DNA of 64,000 nt from Curtobacterium sp. 458. Its GTDB lineage: Bacteria > Actinomycetota > Actinomycetes > Actinomycetales > Microbacteriaceae. Below, in pieces: positions 42,221-52,174 of this stretch (its first letter is position 1; the number at the start of each line of letters is the position of its first letter). The translations under genes and the position numbers were made by a program. The notes below the pieces were generated by a model, which worked only from the letters and a program-made list of their open reading frames with translations, had not been told where the DNA came from and ran no database searches. Where the stretch lies: the NCBI RefSeq assembly GCF_030406605.1, contig NZ_CP129104.1, positions 1,610,662-1,674,661 on the forward strand, read 5' to 3'.

Positions 42221-42649
42221 GTGTCGGACGACACCAGCAACGCCGCCCTGCAGGCGATGATCGACCGCGCCGGGCGGATCACTGCTGACGAGGCAGAGAC
42301 GCTCGACGTCACCTGGAAGGCCGACGAGGGGATCCTGCTCCCGGAACCGAGTGCGTCGCTCGCCATCCAGGGCGGTGCGGACGGGCGGATGGTCACGAAC
42401 GCCGACCTCATCGCTGCCTGGCAGCACGCGCTGGACGCCGCCGGCGCAGCGGGACGCGTCGAGGAGATCGAAGCTGCGCAGGAGGCCGGGCGCGCGGTCC
42501 GGCACTCCGACGCGCGACTGCGCGACCGCGCCGGTGCCGAGGAAGCAGTCCGGTCCGCGGTGCTCGCGACCGGGGTGCGCGACCTCGTCTCCGACGATGA
42601 GTACGACACACTGACCGCGGCCTGGCGGAAGGTGCTCGGCGCGGCATGA
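42221..42649 (+). CDS. Hypothetical helical protein
   Basis: A 142-residue protein, soluble, Ala/Glu-rich, mainly helical, with no recognised domain. GTG at 42221 has GGAGAGG upstream, a strong ribosome-binding site. Confidence 0.65.
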   Translation: MSDDTSNAALQAMIDRAGRITADEAETLDVTWKADEGILLPEPSASLAIQGGADGRMVTNADLIAAWQHALDAAGAAGRVEEIEAAQEAGRAVRHSDARLRDRAGAEEAVRSAVLATGVRDLVSDDEYDTLTAAWRKVLGAA

Positions 42650-42669
42650 CCGGCCGCGCCCGCGTCGAC

Positions 42670-43644
42670 TCAGGTGCGGGCGCGGACGGCGCCGACGGCC
42701 GACCGGACGACACCGGGCACGGTCGAGGAGACGGCTCGGAGGTACGGCTCCTCCTTGCCTCCGAACCCCGTCTTGAACTTGGCCACGCCGTCGTCGATGT
42801 AGCCGACGAGGTCGACCGCCGTGTGCCCTCGGCGGAGCGCCCACTGGAGTGCGTCGTGGTAGAGGACCGTGCTGGGACTGGCTGCGCGGTGAGCGCGGAG
42901 GGACCCACCGACCCACCCGCAGACGACGGGGTGGCTCGCCAGCGCCACCAGCAACCCCACCGCCTCGCCGTCGATCACCGCGGTCGACGCGTAGAAGTCG
43001 TCGCGGCCCGCTGACCAGCGCTCCAGGCGTGCGCCGAGGTCGGTCGGGTAGGGCGACGGCACCCCGCGGCTGCGGTAGGCCTCCTCGAGGAGCTGGGGCA
43101 GGAGCGTCGTGATCTCGCCCGGGAGCGCTGGCCGCACCTCGACGCCCCGCCGCAGGCCGGAGCGCAGGTGGTACCGGGTGTTGCTCTTCATCCCGGCCGT
43201 GAGCGACTCCGGGGTGGCACCGACCAGGTCCACCGTGATCGTGCGGTCGGCGTGCCACTCGCACCGTGTCTCAGCCAGCGCACGCTCGGCGCTGCCCGCC
43301 ACCCCCGGCCCGAACTCGAACCGGACCAAGGGGCGCCCGTGCCGGACCTGCCAGCTCCGGAACGCCCGCAGCGTGGGCACGAGGAGGGATTCGGGGACGA
43401 GCGGTCCGACGTAGGGGAACGGGGGCTCGACGGCCCTCGGCACCAGGGAGGATCGCATCATCACGGGGAACACCCCGACGGGTTCACCGTCCCGCAGGAC
43501 GAGGAGCGGGGTGAACCTCCACCCGAACATGTCCGTCATGAGGTGCAGCCATGACCAGTCGTGGAAGCTCGTCCCGCCCGGACTCGCTGCGACGAGCGAA
43601 TCCCACAGCCGCGAGTCGTCGGTCGTCGTGAACCGGATCTGCAC
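42670..43644 (-). CDS. GNAT/FemAB-like (BioF2-like) acyltransferase
   Basis: A 324-residue protein with two GNAT-like halves as in PF13480: RFEFGPG, MKSNTRYHLRSGLRRGVEV and the C-terminal ALQWALRRGHTAVDLVGYIDDGVAKFKTGFGG, which is the peptide-bridge/exopolysaccharide acyltransferase pattern. GTG at 43644 has GGGAGGG 9 nt upstream and is preferred to the ATG at 43683. May act on cell-wall peptides or exopolysaccharide. Confidence 0.75.
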   Translation of the reverse strand: MQIRFTTTDDSRLWDSLVAASPGGTSFHDWSWLHLMTDMFGWRFTPLLVLRDGEPVGVFPVMMRSSLVPRAVEPPFPYVGPLVPESLLVPTLRAFRSWQVRHGRPLVRFEFGPGVAGSAERALAETRCEWHADRTITVDLVGATPESLTAGMKSNTRYHLRSGLRRGVEVRPALPGEITTLLPQLLEEAYRSRGVPSPYPTDLGARLERWSAGRDDFYASTAVIDGEAVGLLVALASHPVVCGWVGGSLRAHRAASPSTVLYHDALQWALRRGHTAVDLVGYIDDGVAKFKTGFGGKEEPYLRAVSSTVPGVVRSAVGAVRART

Positions 43645-43937
43645 TGGACGAAGCCCTCCCTCGGGTGCCGACTGCCCGATCATGACAGACGACGGCGGAC
43701 GATCGTGGCCGAACGTAGTGCTGCGAGCCGAACGAACGCCGACACTCCGGAGCACCCGCACGGCCCCGGCCGCCGTGTGACGATCCGGTGACGACGTCGT
43801 CCGCGCGGCCACGGCGATCGGCCACCGTCGACCGCCGCCGAGCGGACCGTCCGCCGCGGACCTGCGACGCACGGTCCCTACCGTCCCACCTGTCCGGCGC
43901 GAGCGAACGACTGGCGCGGACGGAAGGGAAGACCACC

Positions 43938-44507
43938 ATGAAGCTCTCCACCACAGCGCTCCTGGCGTCGGCGGCCGCGGTGGCCGTGCTCGGCGGGGTC
44001 GTCACGTCGGCCTCCGCCCAGGCGGCACCCGCGCACGACACCACGGTCCACGCTGCCGCACACGTCCTCGCCGCTCGGACCGCCCAGCCGCCGAAGCCGG
44101 GTCGCCAGGACCACTACCGGTCGACCGACTCGGTGCCGGGTCTGACCCGTGCCGTGGACCGCGCGAGCCACCCCGGCCTCGAACTCTGCAGCGGCGACTT
44201 CGCGTCGCTCGTCACCGCCACGGGCGACCTGCGCGGCGACGGGCACACGGGGTACCTCGTCGACACGACCTGCAACGGGGCGACCGGTAGCACCCCGGAC
44301 GAGGTCGCCCTGTACGAGTCGACCGGTCACGGCATCACCCGGTCCGCCGTCCTCTCGGCAGCCACCGCGACGCCGCGGACGAGTGCGTACCCGTACACGT
44401 GGGGCGCGCACACCGTCGTCCTCGCCTACCGCGGCGACACGCAGTACCGACTCGTGAAGCTGACGCCTCGCGCCGTCGACCGCGGCCCGATCGTCGCGTT
44501 CCACTGA
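43938..44507 (+). CDS. Small secreted protein
   Basis: A 189-residue exported protein: signal peptide MKLSTTALLASAAAVAVLGG with cleavage near AQAAP (about 30), then a soluble part with two conserved Cys (LCSGDF, TTCNGA) that may form a disulfide. GGAAGGGAAG precedes the ATG. No family recognised. Confidence 0.7.
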   Translation: MKLSTTALLASAAAVAVLGGVVTSASAQAAPAHDTTVHAAAHVLAARTAQPPKPGRQDHYRSTDSVPGLTRAVDRASHPGLELCSGDFASLVTATGDLRGDGHTGYLVDTTCNGATGSTPDEVALYESTGHGITRSAVLSAATATPRTSAYPYTWGAHTVVLAYRGDTQYRLVKLTPRAVDRGPIVAFH

Positions 44508-44513
44508 CCGGGC

Positions 44514-44565
44514 GCGCCCGCCGGACGCGACGGCCGGACGCGCCCGCCGGACGCGACGGCTGGAC
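44514..44565. repeat. 26-bp tandem repeat, two copies plus a partial
   Basis: A GCGCCCGCCGGACGCGACGG-type unit of 26 bp is repeated twice (44514-44539, 44540-44565) and partly a third time, just downstream of the secreted protein stop. Confidence 0.65.
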
Positions 44566-44579
44566 GCGACGGCCGGTCG

Positions 44580-44627
44580 GGAGGCCCGGAGCACGTGAGC
44601 CGACCCGCGCACGTGATCCGGGCCTCC
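44580..44627. terminator. Gene-end inverted repeat (GGAGGC family)
   Basis: GGAGGCCCGGAGCACGTG (44580-44597) and CACGTGATCCGGGCCTCC (44610-44627), 18-bp arms with one mismatch; between convergent genes. Confidence 0.75.
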
Positions 44628-44678
44628 AGTGCGGCCGCGTCACGGCGGCCACCGACCGCACGAGGCGGCCACGACCGC

Positions 44679-45533
44679 TCACACGATCCGAGAGTCGATC
44701 ACCGCCCGGTCGCCCCGGTACCGCGAGAACCCGTACTCGACCGGGGTGCCGTCGGCGAGGCACATGAGTCGCTCGATGTGGAAGATCGCCTGACCGGGGT
44801 CGATGTCGAGCAGGTCCGCGGTCCACTGGTCCGCGTTCACCGTGCTGAGCAGGAGGCGACGTGCGACCGGACGCTCGCCACTGCGCCGGACGAGCACGTC
44901 GGGTACGTACTCCGTGAGCGGCTCCGACACGAGGTCGGGGAAGCGCTCCTGCGGCACCCAGCTCGTCCGGACGCGGCTCGGTTCGCCGTCGAACGAGATG
45001 AGGCTCTCGACGAAGTACGCCGCGTCCCCGGACATCTCGAGGTTGCGCCGGACGGTCTCCGGCGCCGGCACGAGCTGCACGCAGAGGTGCACGATGCTCA
45101 ACCGCGGCGAGTCGAAGATGCTGCCGCCGGCGGTCTCGCCGTAGATGGTCACCTCGTCCGTCGTGCGCGCGAGGTTCACGGACGCGACCGGGCGGACGCC
45201 GAAGGTCCCGGACCGCGGGGCCCGGGTGATGAGCCGCTGTTCCTTGAGCAGGGTGAGGGCCGCACGGAGGACGTTCCGCGTGGTCCCGTACAGGTCGAGC
45301 AGCTCCCACTCGTAGGGGAGCGGACCGGTGAAGCGCCCGGCGACGATGTCGGCGCGGATGAGGTCCGAGACCTGCCGCGCCGCGTCGGACCGACGGTTGA
45401 AGCCGATCCAGTGACCCGGCCGGACGTCACCGATGCCCATGTCCGTCCACGGCGGGGTCGGTCGGCGTGTCATGGAGTCGTCGTGGTCGCGCTCGTCGAG
45501 CGCGAAGTCGGGTTCGGGCACGGTGTCGGTCAC
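44679..45533 (-). CDS. GntR/HutC family regulator of the RutA island
   Basis: A 284-residue regulator: winged helix with DLIRADIVAGRFTGPLPYEWELLDLYGTTRNVLRAALTLLKEQRLI (about 55-105) and a UTRA effector domain (SRLSIVHLCVQLVPAPETV and FHIERLMCLADGTPVEYGFSRY). Last gene of the minus-strand island; GTG overlaps the upstream TetR stop. Probably senses a pathway intermediate. Confidence 0.87.
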   Translation of the reverse strand: MTDTVPEPDFALDERDHDDSMTRRPTPPWTDMGIGDVRPGHWIGFNRRSDAARQVSDLIRADIVAGRFTGPLPYEWELLDLYGTTRNVLRAALTLLKEQRLITRAPRSGTFGVRPVASVNLARTTDEVTIYGETAGGSIFDSPRLSIVHLCVQLVPAPETVRRNLEMSGDAAYFVESLISFDGEPSRVRTSWVPQERFPDLVSEPLTEYVPDVLVRRSGERPVARRLLLSTVNADQWTADLLDIDPGQAIFHIERLMCLADGTPVEYGFSRYRGDRAVIDSRIV

Positions 45534-46165
45534 GAGGCCACCCCCACGGTCGCGGTGTCCCCGGTCCAGCCGGCCCAGCGCAGGAACTCCCGCGCGAGCC
45601 GGACCGCGTAGTCCGGGTCCTGGATGTCCAGCGAGACGAACACCCGCCGGTAGAACGTCGGCCCTCCGAGCAGGTCGACGGCGATGCCGAGGTCGACGTC
45701 CGGCCGGAGGTCCCCGGCGTCCATCGCCCGCTGGAGCATCGCGTTCACCCGCACGCGGCGGTCGAGGTGCCACGCTGCGACGGCCTCCGCGACCCGTGGC
45801 TCGTGCGCGGCCAGCTCGACGATGATCGGCAGGGCGCGTCCGACCGGCGTCGCGACGAGGGCGTGCACCCAGCCCCGGGTGAGTCCGAGCACCCCCTCGT
45901 CGATCGGTGCGTCGAGCACGGTCGGGATCGACTCCTCCATCAGCCGGATGACGGTGTCGGTGAGCAGGAGGTCCTTGCTCGACCACCGACGGTAGATCGT
46001 CGCCGGACCGACCCCGGCGGCGTCCGCGATCGCCCGCACGGTGACGTCGCCAGGGCCACCGGCGGCGAGGATCGCCGTGCACGCCGCGTGGACGGCCTCA
46101 TCGACGCCGGTGTCCCGGGGACGGCCGCGCGGCGCGGTCGTCGGACGCACGTCGACGGCGGTCAC
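45530..46165 (-). CDS. TetR family regulator of the RutA island
   Basis: A 211-residue TetR protein: GDVTVRAIADAAGVGPATIYRRWSSKDLLLTDTV (HTH, about 37-70), C-terminal helical bundle with WHLDRRVRVNAMLQRAM. GTG start overlaps the isochorismatase stop and its stop overlaps the GntR start, so the three are one unit. Confidence 0.87.
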   Translation of the reverse strand: MTAVDVRPTTAPRGRPRDTGVDEAVHAACTAILAAGGPGDVTVRAIADAAGVGPATIYRRWSSKDLLLTDTVIRLMEESIPTVLDAPIDEGVLGLTRGWVHALVATPVGRALPIIVELAAHEPRVAEAVAAWHLDRRVRVNAMLQRAMDAGDLRPDVDLGIAVDLLGGPTFYRRVFVSLDIQDPDYAVRLAREFLRWAGWTGDTATVGVAS

Positions 46166-46785
46166 GCGGCGCTCCAGTGCTCGAGCACACGGTCCATCGG
46201 CCACACCTCGCCGATCTTCGCGGCGATGTCGAACAGGTTCGCCTCGTGCACGCTCGGCAGCCGGTCGCCGACGGCCTCCCGCACAACGATCGGCACGAAC
46301 CCGTGCTGCATCGCGTCGGTCGCCGTGGCCCGGACGCACCCACTCGTGGACAGGCCCGCGATGAAGAGCGTGTCGACGCCGCGTGCGACGAGGTCTGCCG
46401 CGAGCGAGGTCCCGAAGAACGCACTCGGGTACTGCTTCGGGACGAGCGTGTCGCCGGGCTCCGGCGCGAGCCCCTCGATGAACGCCCCGGTCGGCGCACC
46501 CGGCAGGTACGCCGCGAGGGCGGGCACCTTGCGGAAGAAGACCCCGGCGTTCGACCCGTCGGCCGACAGCGCCATCGTCGTCACCGCGACGTGCACGCCC
46601 GCGGTCCGCGCCGCCGCGGCGAGCTCCCGCATGCGGTCGACCGGCTCCTCGACCCCCGCGTAGAGCCCGCAGGTCGGGTCGACGTAGGCGGTCACCGGGT
46701 CGACGACGACGAGCGCCGCCTGCCGTCCGGGTTCCAGCGAACCGGTGTACCCGGCCGCCGCGTAGTCCTCGTGGTCGTCGGTCAT
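46162..46785 (-). CDS. Isochorismatase-fold amidohydrolase (N-carbamoylsarcosine amidase-like)
   Basis: A 207-residue cysteine hydrolase. Triad: Asp in VVVDPVTAYVDP, Lys in VPKQYPSAFFGT and Cys in STSGCVRATATDA, the last preceded by the usual cis-peptide. CVRATxxDA is typical of N-carbamoylsarcosine amidase and maleamate-type enzymes, while RutB (ureidoacrylate hydrolase) belongs to the same family. GGAGCAGG precedes the ATG. In this island it may cleave a ureido or carbamoyl intermediate. Confidence 0.83.
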   Translation of the reverse strand: MTDDHEDYAAAGYTGSLEPGRQAALVVVDPVTAYVDPTCGLYAGVEEPVDRMRELAAAARTAGVHVAVTTMALSADGSNAGVFFRKVPALAAYLPGAPTGAFIEGLAPEPGDTLVPKQYPSAFFGTSLAADLVARGVDTLFIAGLSTSGCVRATATDAMQHGFVPIVVREAVGDRLPSVHEANLFDIAAKIGEVWPMDRVLEHWSAA

Positions 46786-46924
46786 GCGGTCCTGCTCCCG
46801 TCGTGTGGTCTGGTCGTGTCGGCCTGGAGGCCCGGTCCGGGCCCGTCGGGTCGGCCAGCGGTCCGGCCCGTGGTCGCGGCCGCCTCCGCCGTGGTCGTCC
46901 GTGCCGGTACCGGCACCGGCCCGG
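46786..46924. other. Short gap with palindrome and degenerate hairpin
   Basis: No gene. GTGCCGGTACCGGCAC (46901-46916) is a perfect palindrome, and GGAGGCCCGG-T-CCGGGCC (near 46820) looks like a decayed member of the gene-end repeat family. It separates the regulator/isochorismatase unit from the MFS gene. Confidence 0.5.
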
Positions 46925-48382
46925 TCATCCGGAGGCTCCCGCCTCGGGAACCGGACCCGGTGTCTCGGGCCGGACCGGAGCCTCCCGGTCGGGCGGACCG
47001 AACGGGCCGAACGCGACGATGAGCGCCCCGACGAGGGCGCAGCCGGCGAAGGTGAGCGCAGCGGCCCGGACGCCGTCGACGAACGCCTGCACCTCGGTCG
47101 TCGAGAGCGCGAGCAGACTGCCGTCGTACGCGGCCGCCTGCTGCGCCGCCGACAGGCCGCTCGTCGCGATGGCGAGACCGAGCGCGGTGGAGAACAGGAA
47201 CCCGGCGTTCTGGAGTGCCGACCGGATCGCGTTGGCGATCCCGCGGCGGTGCACCGGTACCCGGACCATCAGGGCCGACGTGCTCGGCGTCATGAAGACG
47301 CCGGTCCCGACGCCGACCGCGCCCAGCCCGACCGCTGTCAGCGTGTAGGCGCCGTCGTCCGCGAGCGAACCCGCGAGCACCGCAGCGCCGAGCGCGATGA
47401 GCAGCATGCCGATCGTGGACAGCGTCCGTGCAGGCACCCGACGGGCGAGGACCCCGGCGCTCGCCGCGGCGATCGTCGTGCCGATCGGGGTCGGGAGCAC
47501 CCAGAGTGCCGCCTCGACCGCGTCCTTGCCGGAGACGGCCTGGAACGTCAGCGATGCCAGGAGCACGAGCGCGTAGCTCGACAGCGCGCAGAGCCCGGCC
47601 GCGGCGAACAGCGTGATCGTGGCGCGGTCGCGGAAGATCCCGGGGTCGACGAGGGGGTGGGCGACCCGGCGTTGCGTCCGGACGAACAGCCACCCGAGCA
47701 GGGCGGCGCTCGCTCCGGACGCGAGTGCACCGGGGCTGGTCCACCCCGAGGACCCGCCGATCGAGACGGCGGCGACGAGCAGCCCGACGGTCGCGATCGA
47801 CAGCACGGCACCGGGCAGGTCGAGCCGTTCGCCGGTGCGCGGGTGCACGCTGCGGGGGACGAGACGGATCGACCACAGGAGTCCGGCGAGCGAGACCGGC
47901 ACACCGACGAGGAAGATCCAGCGCCACCCGAGCGACTCGGCGACGAGGCCGCCGACGACGGGACCGACGACCTGCCCCACCGCCGCCACGGTCGCGTTGA
48001 CGCCGAGGCCGAGCGAGAGGATCGACTCCGGGAAGACGTCGGTCAACAGGGCCGTGGTGTTGGTGACGATCGCCGCCGCACCGATGCCCTGGACGAGCCG
48101 GGCTGCGATCAGGACTGCGGCGTCGGGCGCGAACCCGCAGGCGAGCGAGGCGACGAGGAAGACGAGGATCCCGGCGAGGTACAGCCGACGGCGGCCGACG
48201 AGGTCGGCGATGCGACCGAACACGAGGATGAGGGTCGTCGTGGTGAGCATGTAGCTGAGCAGGACCCAGCTCGACTGGAGTGCGCTCGCGTCGAGGTCGG
48301 CGCTGACGTCCGGGAGCGCGACGAGCAGGGCGCTGGAGGAGATGAAGACGAGGACGACGCTGAGGCTCGAGGCGCAGAGCAC
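46925..48382 (-). CDS. DHA2-family MFS transporter
   Basis: A 485-residue transporter with about fourteen membrane segments. The motif A loop FGRIADLVGRRRLYLAGI and the motif C-like GVNATVAAVGQVVGPVVGG place it in the DHA2 drug:proton antiporters. It starts 44 nt after the amidase stop with GTG and no upstream in-frame start codon. May export a toxic intermediate or analogue of the degraded compound. Confidence 0.83.
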   Translation of the reverse strand: MLCASSLSVVLVFISSSALLVALPDVSADLDASALQSSWVLLSYMLTTTTLILVFGRIADLVGRRRLYLAGILVFLVASLACGFAPDAAVLIAARLVQGIGAAAIVTNTTALLTDVFPESILSLGLGVNATVAAVGQVVGPVVGGLVAESLGWRWIFLVGVPVSLAGLLWSIRLVPRSVHPRTGERLDLPGAVLSIATVGLLVAAVSIGGSSGWTSPGALASGASAALLGWLFVRTQRRVAHPLVDPGIFRDRATITLFAAAGLCALSSYALVLLASLTFQAVSGKDAVEAALWVLPTPIGTTIAAASAGVLARRVPARTLSTIGMLLIALGAAVLAGSLADDGAYTLTAVGLGAVGVGTGVFMTPSTSALMVRVPVHRRGIANAIRSALQNAGFLFSTALGLAIATSGLSAAQQAAAYDGSLLALSTTEVQAFVDGVRAAALTFAGCALVGALIVAFGPFGPPDREAPVRPETPGPVPEAGASG

Positions 48383-48425
48383 CTGCCAGGCACGGCGGCG
48401 GGCGGCGCCCTCGTCGGTGGTGCGA

Positions 48426-50087
48426 CTACGGATGGGACGGCCCTCCCGAGGCGGATGCCGGCGGCACCCGGAGGTGGTGGTCGGTGGCGCGCTGGAACGC
48501 GACCGCCGCGGACAGCACGGTGCCGTCGGACCACGGTCGGCCGACGAGTTGCACCCCCACCGGGAGACCGTCCGGCGCGGTGCCGGCGGGCATCATGAGC
48601 GCGGGGAAGCCGACGTAGTCGAACAGGCGGGTGTTCCGCGGGACCACCTCGTGCAGGTTGAACCGCTCCCCGTCGACCGACATGGTCAGGTCGTCGAGCC
48701 GCGGTGCCGTCGCCCCGATCCCGGGGGTCAGCACGACGTCGACGCCGGCCTCCTCCATCCGGGCGACCATCGCCGCCTGCACGAGCGGCCGCCGACGGAG
48801 CGCCCGGAGGTAGTCGGCCGCCGTCGGCGTGAACGAGACGTCGAAGCGGGCGCGCGTGCCGTCGTCGAAGCGCTCGGCGGTCGGGGCGTTCGCCTCCTGG
48901 TTCGCGGCGAGCTCGCCGTAGAACACTGTCCAGCACTCGGAGTCGACGGCCTCGAGGTCGTCGAACTCGATCGGCACGATGTCGGCACCGAGCTCGCGGA
49001 AGCGTTCGACCGCGGCCGCGTGGGCCTCGAGCACGGCGGCGTCCACCCGCTCGGTGAACCAGGTCCGGGGGACGCCGATGCGCATCCCGACGACCCGGTC
49101 CGGGTCCGCCGTGAGGCCGGGTACCGTCGGGTGGGACGTCGGGTCCTGGTCGTCGCCGCCGGCGATGACGTCGAGCACGAGCGCGAGGTCCTCGGCGGTG
49201 CGCGCCATCGGCCCGACGTGGTCGAGCGTCCAGGACAGGCTCGTGACGCCGGTGCGCGGGACGAGTCCGTACGTGGGCTTGATGCCGGTCGTGCCGCACA
49301 ACGCCGACGGCACGCGGATCGAACCGCCCGTGTCCGTGCCGAGCGCGAGCGGCACGATCCGTGCGGCCAGCGCCGAGCCCGAGCCCGTCGAGGACCCGCC
49401 CGTCCAGCGCTCGGCGTCCCAGGGGTTCCGGACCGCGCCGTACCGGGCGTTGTGCGGGCCGCCGCAGGCGAACTCCGTCGTCGCGGCCATGAACACGGGG
49501 ATCGCGCCGGCCGCGCGGAGGCGTGCGACGACGGTGGCGTCGGTCGGTGCGACCCGGTCCCCGGTCTGCAGGGAGCCGCTCGTGACGACGGCGCCCGCGA
49601 CGTCGATGATGTCCTTCACGGCGAAGGGGATGCCCTCGAGCGGTCGCGCGGTGCCGTCGGCCCAGCGTCGGCTCGACCCGGCGGCGGCCGCACGGGCACC
49701 GTCCACGAGTCGGAGGACCGCGTCGGACCAGACGGCGTCGGCCGTCCAGTGCGGCTCGAGGGCCGCGAGGACCGCCGCGGGGGTGGTGGCGCCGTCTGCG
49801 AAGGCGGCGAGGAGCTCGGTGACCGAGGCGCCGGCGGCGTCCGCCGCGGTGCGTGCCGTGTCGGCAGCGCTCGTGGGCGGTGGCGTCCGGCTGGTCCCGG
49901 GGCGGTCCGGCGTCCCGTCGAGGAGCCGGGCGAACAGCGTGTGGCTGTGCCCGGGCTCGGCGGCGAGTGCGGACGGGGCAGCCGGGAGCGGGCGGGCGCG
50001 GCTGGCGGCCAGCGCCCGCTCCAACTCCGGTGCGATCGTGCCTCGCACCACCGTGAACACGTCCGTCGCCTCGGTCGCCCCGGTCAC
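48426..50087 (-). CDS. Amidase-signature family amidohydrolase
   Basis: A 553-residue amidase: VKDIID holds the catalytic Lys, TGGSSTGSGSALAA is the glycine/serine loop and DTGGSIRVPSALCG holds the Ser nucleophile pair. GTG start overlaps the nitrilase stop (GTGA). Hydrolyses an amide or ureide; members include allophanate and aryl-amide hydrolases. Second of three amide-cleaving enzymes in the island. Confidence 0.88.
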   Translation of the reverse strand: MTGATEATDVFTVVRGTIAPELERALAASRARPLPAAPSALAAEPGHSHTLFARLLDGTPDRPGTSRTPPPTSAADTARTAADAAGASVTELLAAFADGATTPAAVLAALEPHWTADAVWSDAVLRLVDGARAAAAGSSRRWADGTARPLEGIPFAVKDIIDVAGAVVTSGSLQTGDRVAPTDATVVARLRAAGAIPVFMAATTEFACGGPHNARYGAVRNPWDAERWTGGSSTGSGSALAARIVPLALGTDTGGSIRVPSALCGTTGIKPTYGLVPRTGVTSLSWTLDHVGPMARTAEDLALVLDVIAGGDDQDPTSHPTVPGLTADPDRVVGMRIGVPRTWFTERVDAAVLEAHAAAVERFRELGADIVPIEFDDLEAVDSECWTVFYGELAANQEANAPTAERFDDGTRARFDVSFTPTAADYLRALRRRPLVQAAMVARMEEAGVDVVLTPGIGATAPRLDDLTMSVDGERFNLHEVVPRNTRLFDYVGFPALMMPAGTAPDGLPVGVQLVGRPWSDGTVLSAAVAFQRATDHHLRVPPASASGGPSHP

Positions 50088-51046
50088 ACCGGCACCGCCT
50101 GGGCGGCGCCCTCGTGCGCGTCGGCCTCGTGCGCGTCGGCCTCGTGCGCGTCGGCCTCGTGTGCGTCGGCCAGGTAGCGGAAGACCCCCGCCTGACGGTC
50201 ACGGCCGAGCGGGAAGTCCTCGCGCGCTGCCGCGACCTCGGCCACGTCGAGCGTGGCGCGGACGATCGGCCCCGCCTCGTGCGCCGGAGCCGAGACGAGC
50301 AGGTCACCACGGGGGGAGACCACCGACGACCGACCGAAGTAGCTCACGGTCTTGCCGTCGATCGTCTCCTGCCCACCGCGGTTCGGCGCGACGACCCACG
50401 TCTGGGTCTCCAGCGCGCGCACCTGCAGCTCCTGCGTGAACAGCGTCTCGCGGAAGCCCATCGAGGACACGAGCACGAGCATGACCTCGGCCCCCGCGGC
50501 GCGGGAGGCGAGCCAGTACTCGGGGAAGCTCCGGTCGTAGCAGATGAGCATGCCGAACCGGGTGCCGAGCGCGTCGAACACGACCGGGCCGGACCCGGGT
50601 GCGAAGTAGTGCTTCTCGTCGACGTCCGAGATCGCGTTCGTGGGGATCGACGTCTTCCGGTACGTCGCCACGGTCTCGCCGTGGACGTCGGTGCCGTGCA
50701 CGAGCGTGCCGTCCGCGTCGATCAGGACCGCGCTGTTGTACTGCACGTCGCCGGCGTCCTCGTACAGCCCGAACGCGACCGCGGTGCCGAGCCGGCGGGC
50801 GGCCTCGGCGAAGCGCGCCGTGGCGGGACCGGGGACGGGCTGTGCCCACGACTTCCGGCTGTCGTTCACCACACCGCAGAAGTACGGCGTGGTCGCGAGC
50901 TCCGGGAAGACGACGAGGTCGGCGCCCTCCGCTGCCCGTTCGAAGAGCGCGATGAGCTCGTCGAGGGCGGCACCGGCGTCCGCGGGGGTCTCGCCCGCCT
51001 GGACGACCGCCACCTCGATGACCGGGCGGCTCGTCGGGGCCGTCAT
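50084..51046 (-). CDS. Carbon-nitrogen hydrolase (nitrilase family)
   Basis: A 320-residue nitrilase-superfamily enzyme: E in [12 protein letters not shown] in [10 protein letters not shown] in [15 protein letters not shown] form the Glu-Lys-Cys triad. It resembles N-carbamoylputrescine amidase and beta-ureidopropionase. The C-terminus ends with four ADAHE repeats (see 50111-50170). It overlaps the RutA-like gene (ATGA). Confidence 0.87.
   Translation of the reverse strand: MTAPTSRPVIEVAVVQAGETPADAGAALDELIALFERAAEGADLVVFPELATTPYFCGVVNDSRKSWAQPVPGPATARFAEAARRLGTAVAFGLYEDAGDVQYNSAVLIDADGTLVHGTDVHGETVATYRKTSIPTNAISDVDEKHYFAPGSGPVVFDALGTRFGMLICYDRSFPEYWLASRAAGAEVMLVLVSSMGFRETLFTQELQVRALETQTWVVAPNRGGQETIDGKTVSYFGRSSVVSPRGDLLVSAPAHEAGPIVRATLDVAEVAAAREDFPLGRDRQAGVFRYLADAHEADAHEADAHEADAHEGAAQAVPV
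50111..50170 (-). repeat. 15-bp tandem repeat inside the nitrilase gene
   Basis: CTCGTGCGCGTCGGC is repeated four times on the plus strand (last copy with one substitution), encoding ADAHE x4 near the nitrilase C-terminus. In-frame copy-number change would alter the tail without breaking the enzyme. Confidence 0.85.
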
Positions 51047-52143
51047 GCCGTGACCGCGCTCGGGGCGACGGAGTCCACACCCTCACGGGTGCGCATGAGC
51101 GGCTGGATGCGGGTGCCGAACTCGTCCATGCCCTGCAGGAAGTCGTCGAACACGAGCATGATGCCCTTCGTGCCCTCGACCCCGGCGGCCTCGTCGAGCA
51201 TCGCTGCGACGTGCTCGTACGACCCGACGAGTGTGCCCATGTTCATGTTGACGGCGCCCTCCGGCAGGGAGATGCGCTTCGCGGTGTTGCCGTCCTCGCC
51301 GTTCGTGTCGGTGAGGGCCTGACCGGTCATCCACGCGATGGCCTCGACGTCGACGCCGTCGCTGTAGCGCTGCCACTTCTCCTGCGCGGCCTCGTCGGTC
51401 TCGGCGGCGATGACCATGAACAGCACGTACGAGCCGACGTCGCGTCCGGTCTTCGCGCGGGCCTCGAGGAGGGCCGTGTTCTGCTCGGCGTACGCGGTCG
51501 GGGTGTTCACGCCGACGCCCATCGAGAAGTTGTAGTCCGAGTACTCCGCGGCGAACGCCATGCCCTGCGACGACTGTCCGGCGGACACGATCGGGATGTG
51601 CGCGGACGGCTTCGGGAGCATCCGGCAGTCGTTCATCTGGAAGTACTCACCCTGGAAGTTGCTCACGCCGTCCTCCCACAGCTCCTTCATGACCTGCATG
51701 TACTCCGTCTGGTACGCGTAGCGACGCCCGAAGTGCACCTCGTCGCCCGGCCACAGCCCCATCTGGTCGTACTCGGCCTTCTGCCACCCGGCGACGAGGT
51801 TCAGTCCGAAGCGGCCGTGCGAGATCGAGTCGACGGTCGCGGCCATGCGGGCGGCGATCGCCGGCGGGATCGTGAGCACCGCGGTGGTCGCGAAGAGTCG
51901 GATCCGTTCCGTCCGTGCGGCGAGCCCGGCCATCAGGGTGAAGGACTCGAGGTTCTCGTCCCAGAAGCCGCTCGGACCGCCGAACCCGCGGAGCTTGATC
52001 ATCGAGAGCGCGAAGTCGAAGCCGTACGCCTCCGCCTTCTGCACGATCTCGAGGTTGAGGTCGAACGACGGCTTGTACTGCGGCGAGGTGGTCGAGATGA
52101 GCCAGCCGTTGCTGCCGATCGGGATGAAGACTCCGATGTCCAT
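51043..52143 (-). CDS. rutA: RutA-like LLM-class flavin monooxygenase
   Basis: A 366-residue bacterial-luciferase-fold enzyme closely similar, from memory of the family, to E. coli Rut[76 protein letters not shown] and [15 protein letters not shown] are all shared. RutA uses reduced FMN and O2 to open the uracil ring, giving ureidoacrylate. Here no RutC, RutD or RutE homologue is nearby, so the substrate may be uracil/thymine or another cyclic amide. The two flavin reductases across the divergent promoter could supply FMNH2. Confidence 0.85.
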   Translation of the reverse strand: MDIGVFIPIGSNGWLISTTSPQYKPSFDLNLEIVQKAEAYGFDFALSMIKLRGFGGPSGFWDENLESFTLMAGLAARTERIRLFATTAVLTIPPAIAARMAATVDSISHGRFGLNLVAGWQKAEYDQMGLWPGDEVHFGRRYAYQTEYMQVMKELWEDGVSNFQGEYFQMNDCRMLPKPSAHIPIVSAGQSSQGMAFAAEYSDYNFSMGVGVNTPTAYAEQNTALLEARAKTGRDVGSYVLFMVIAAETDEAAQEKWQRYSDGVDVEAIAWMTGQALTDTNGEDGNTAKRISLPEGAVNMNMGTLVGSYEHVAAMLDEAAGVEGTKGIMLVFDDFLQGMDEFGTRIQPLMRTREGVDSVAPSAVTA

Positions 52144-52174
52144 GGGGGACTCGCTTTCTGTGTGTGGTGGAGGG

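Noticed and set aside
46162..46785. RutB (ureidoacrylate hydrolase) as a firm call
   Set aside because: Same fold family, but the local sequence looks closer to N-carbamoylsarcosine amidase; left as family-level.
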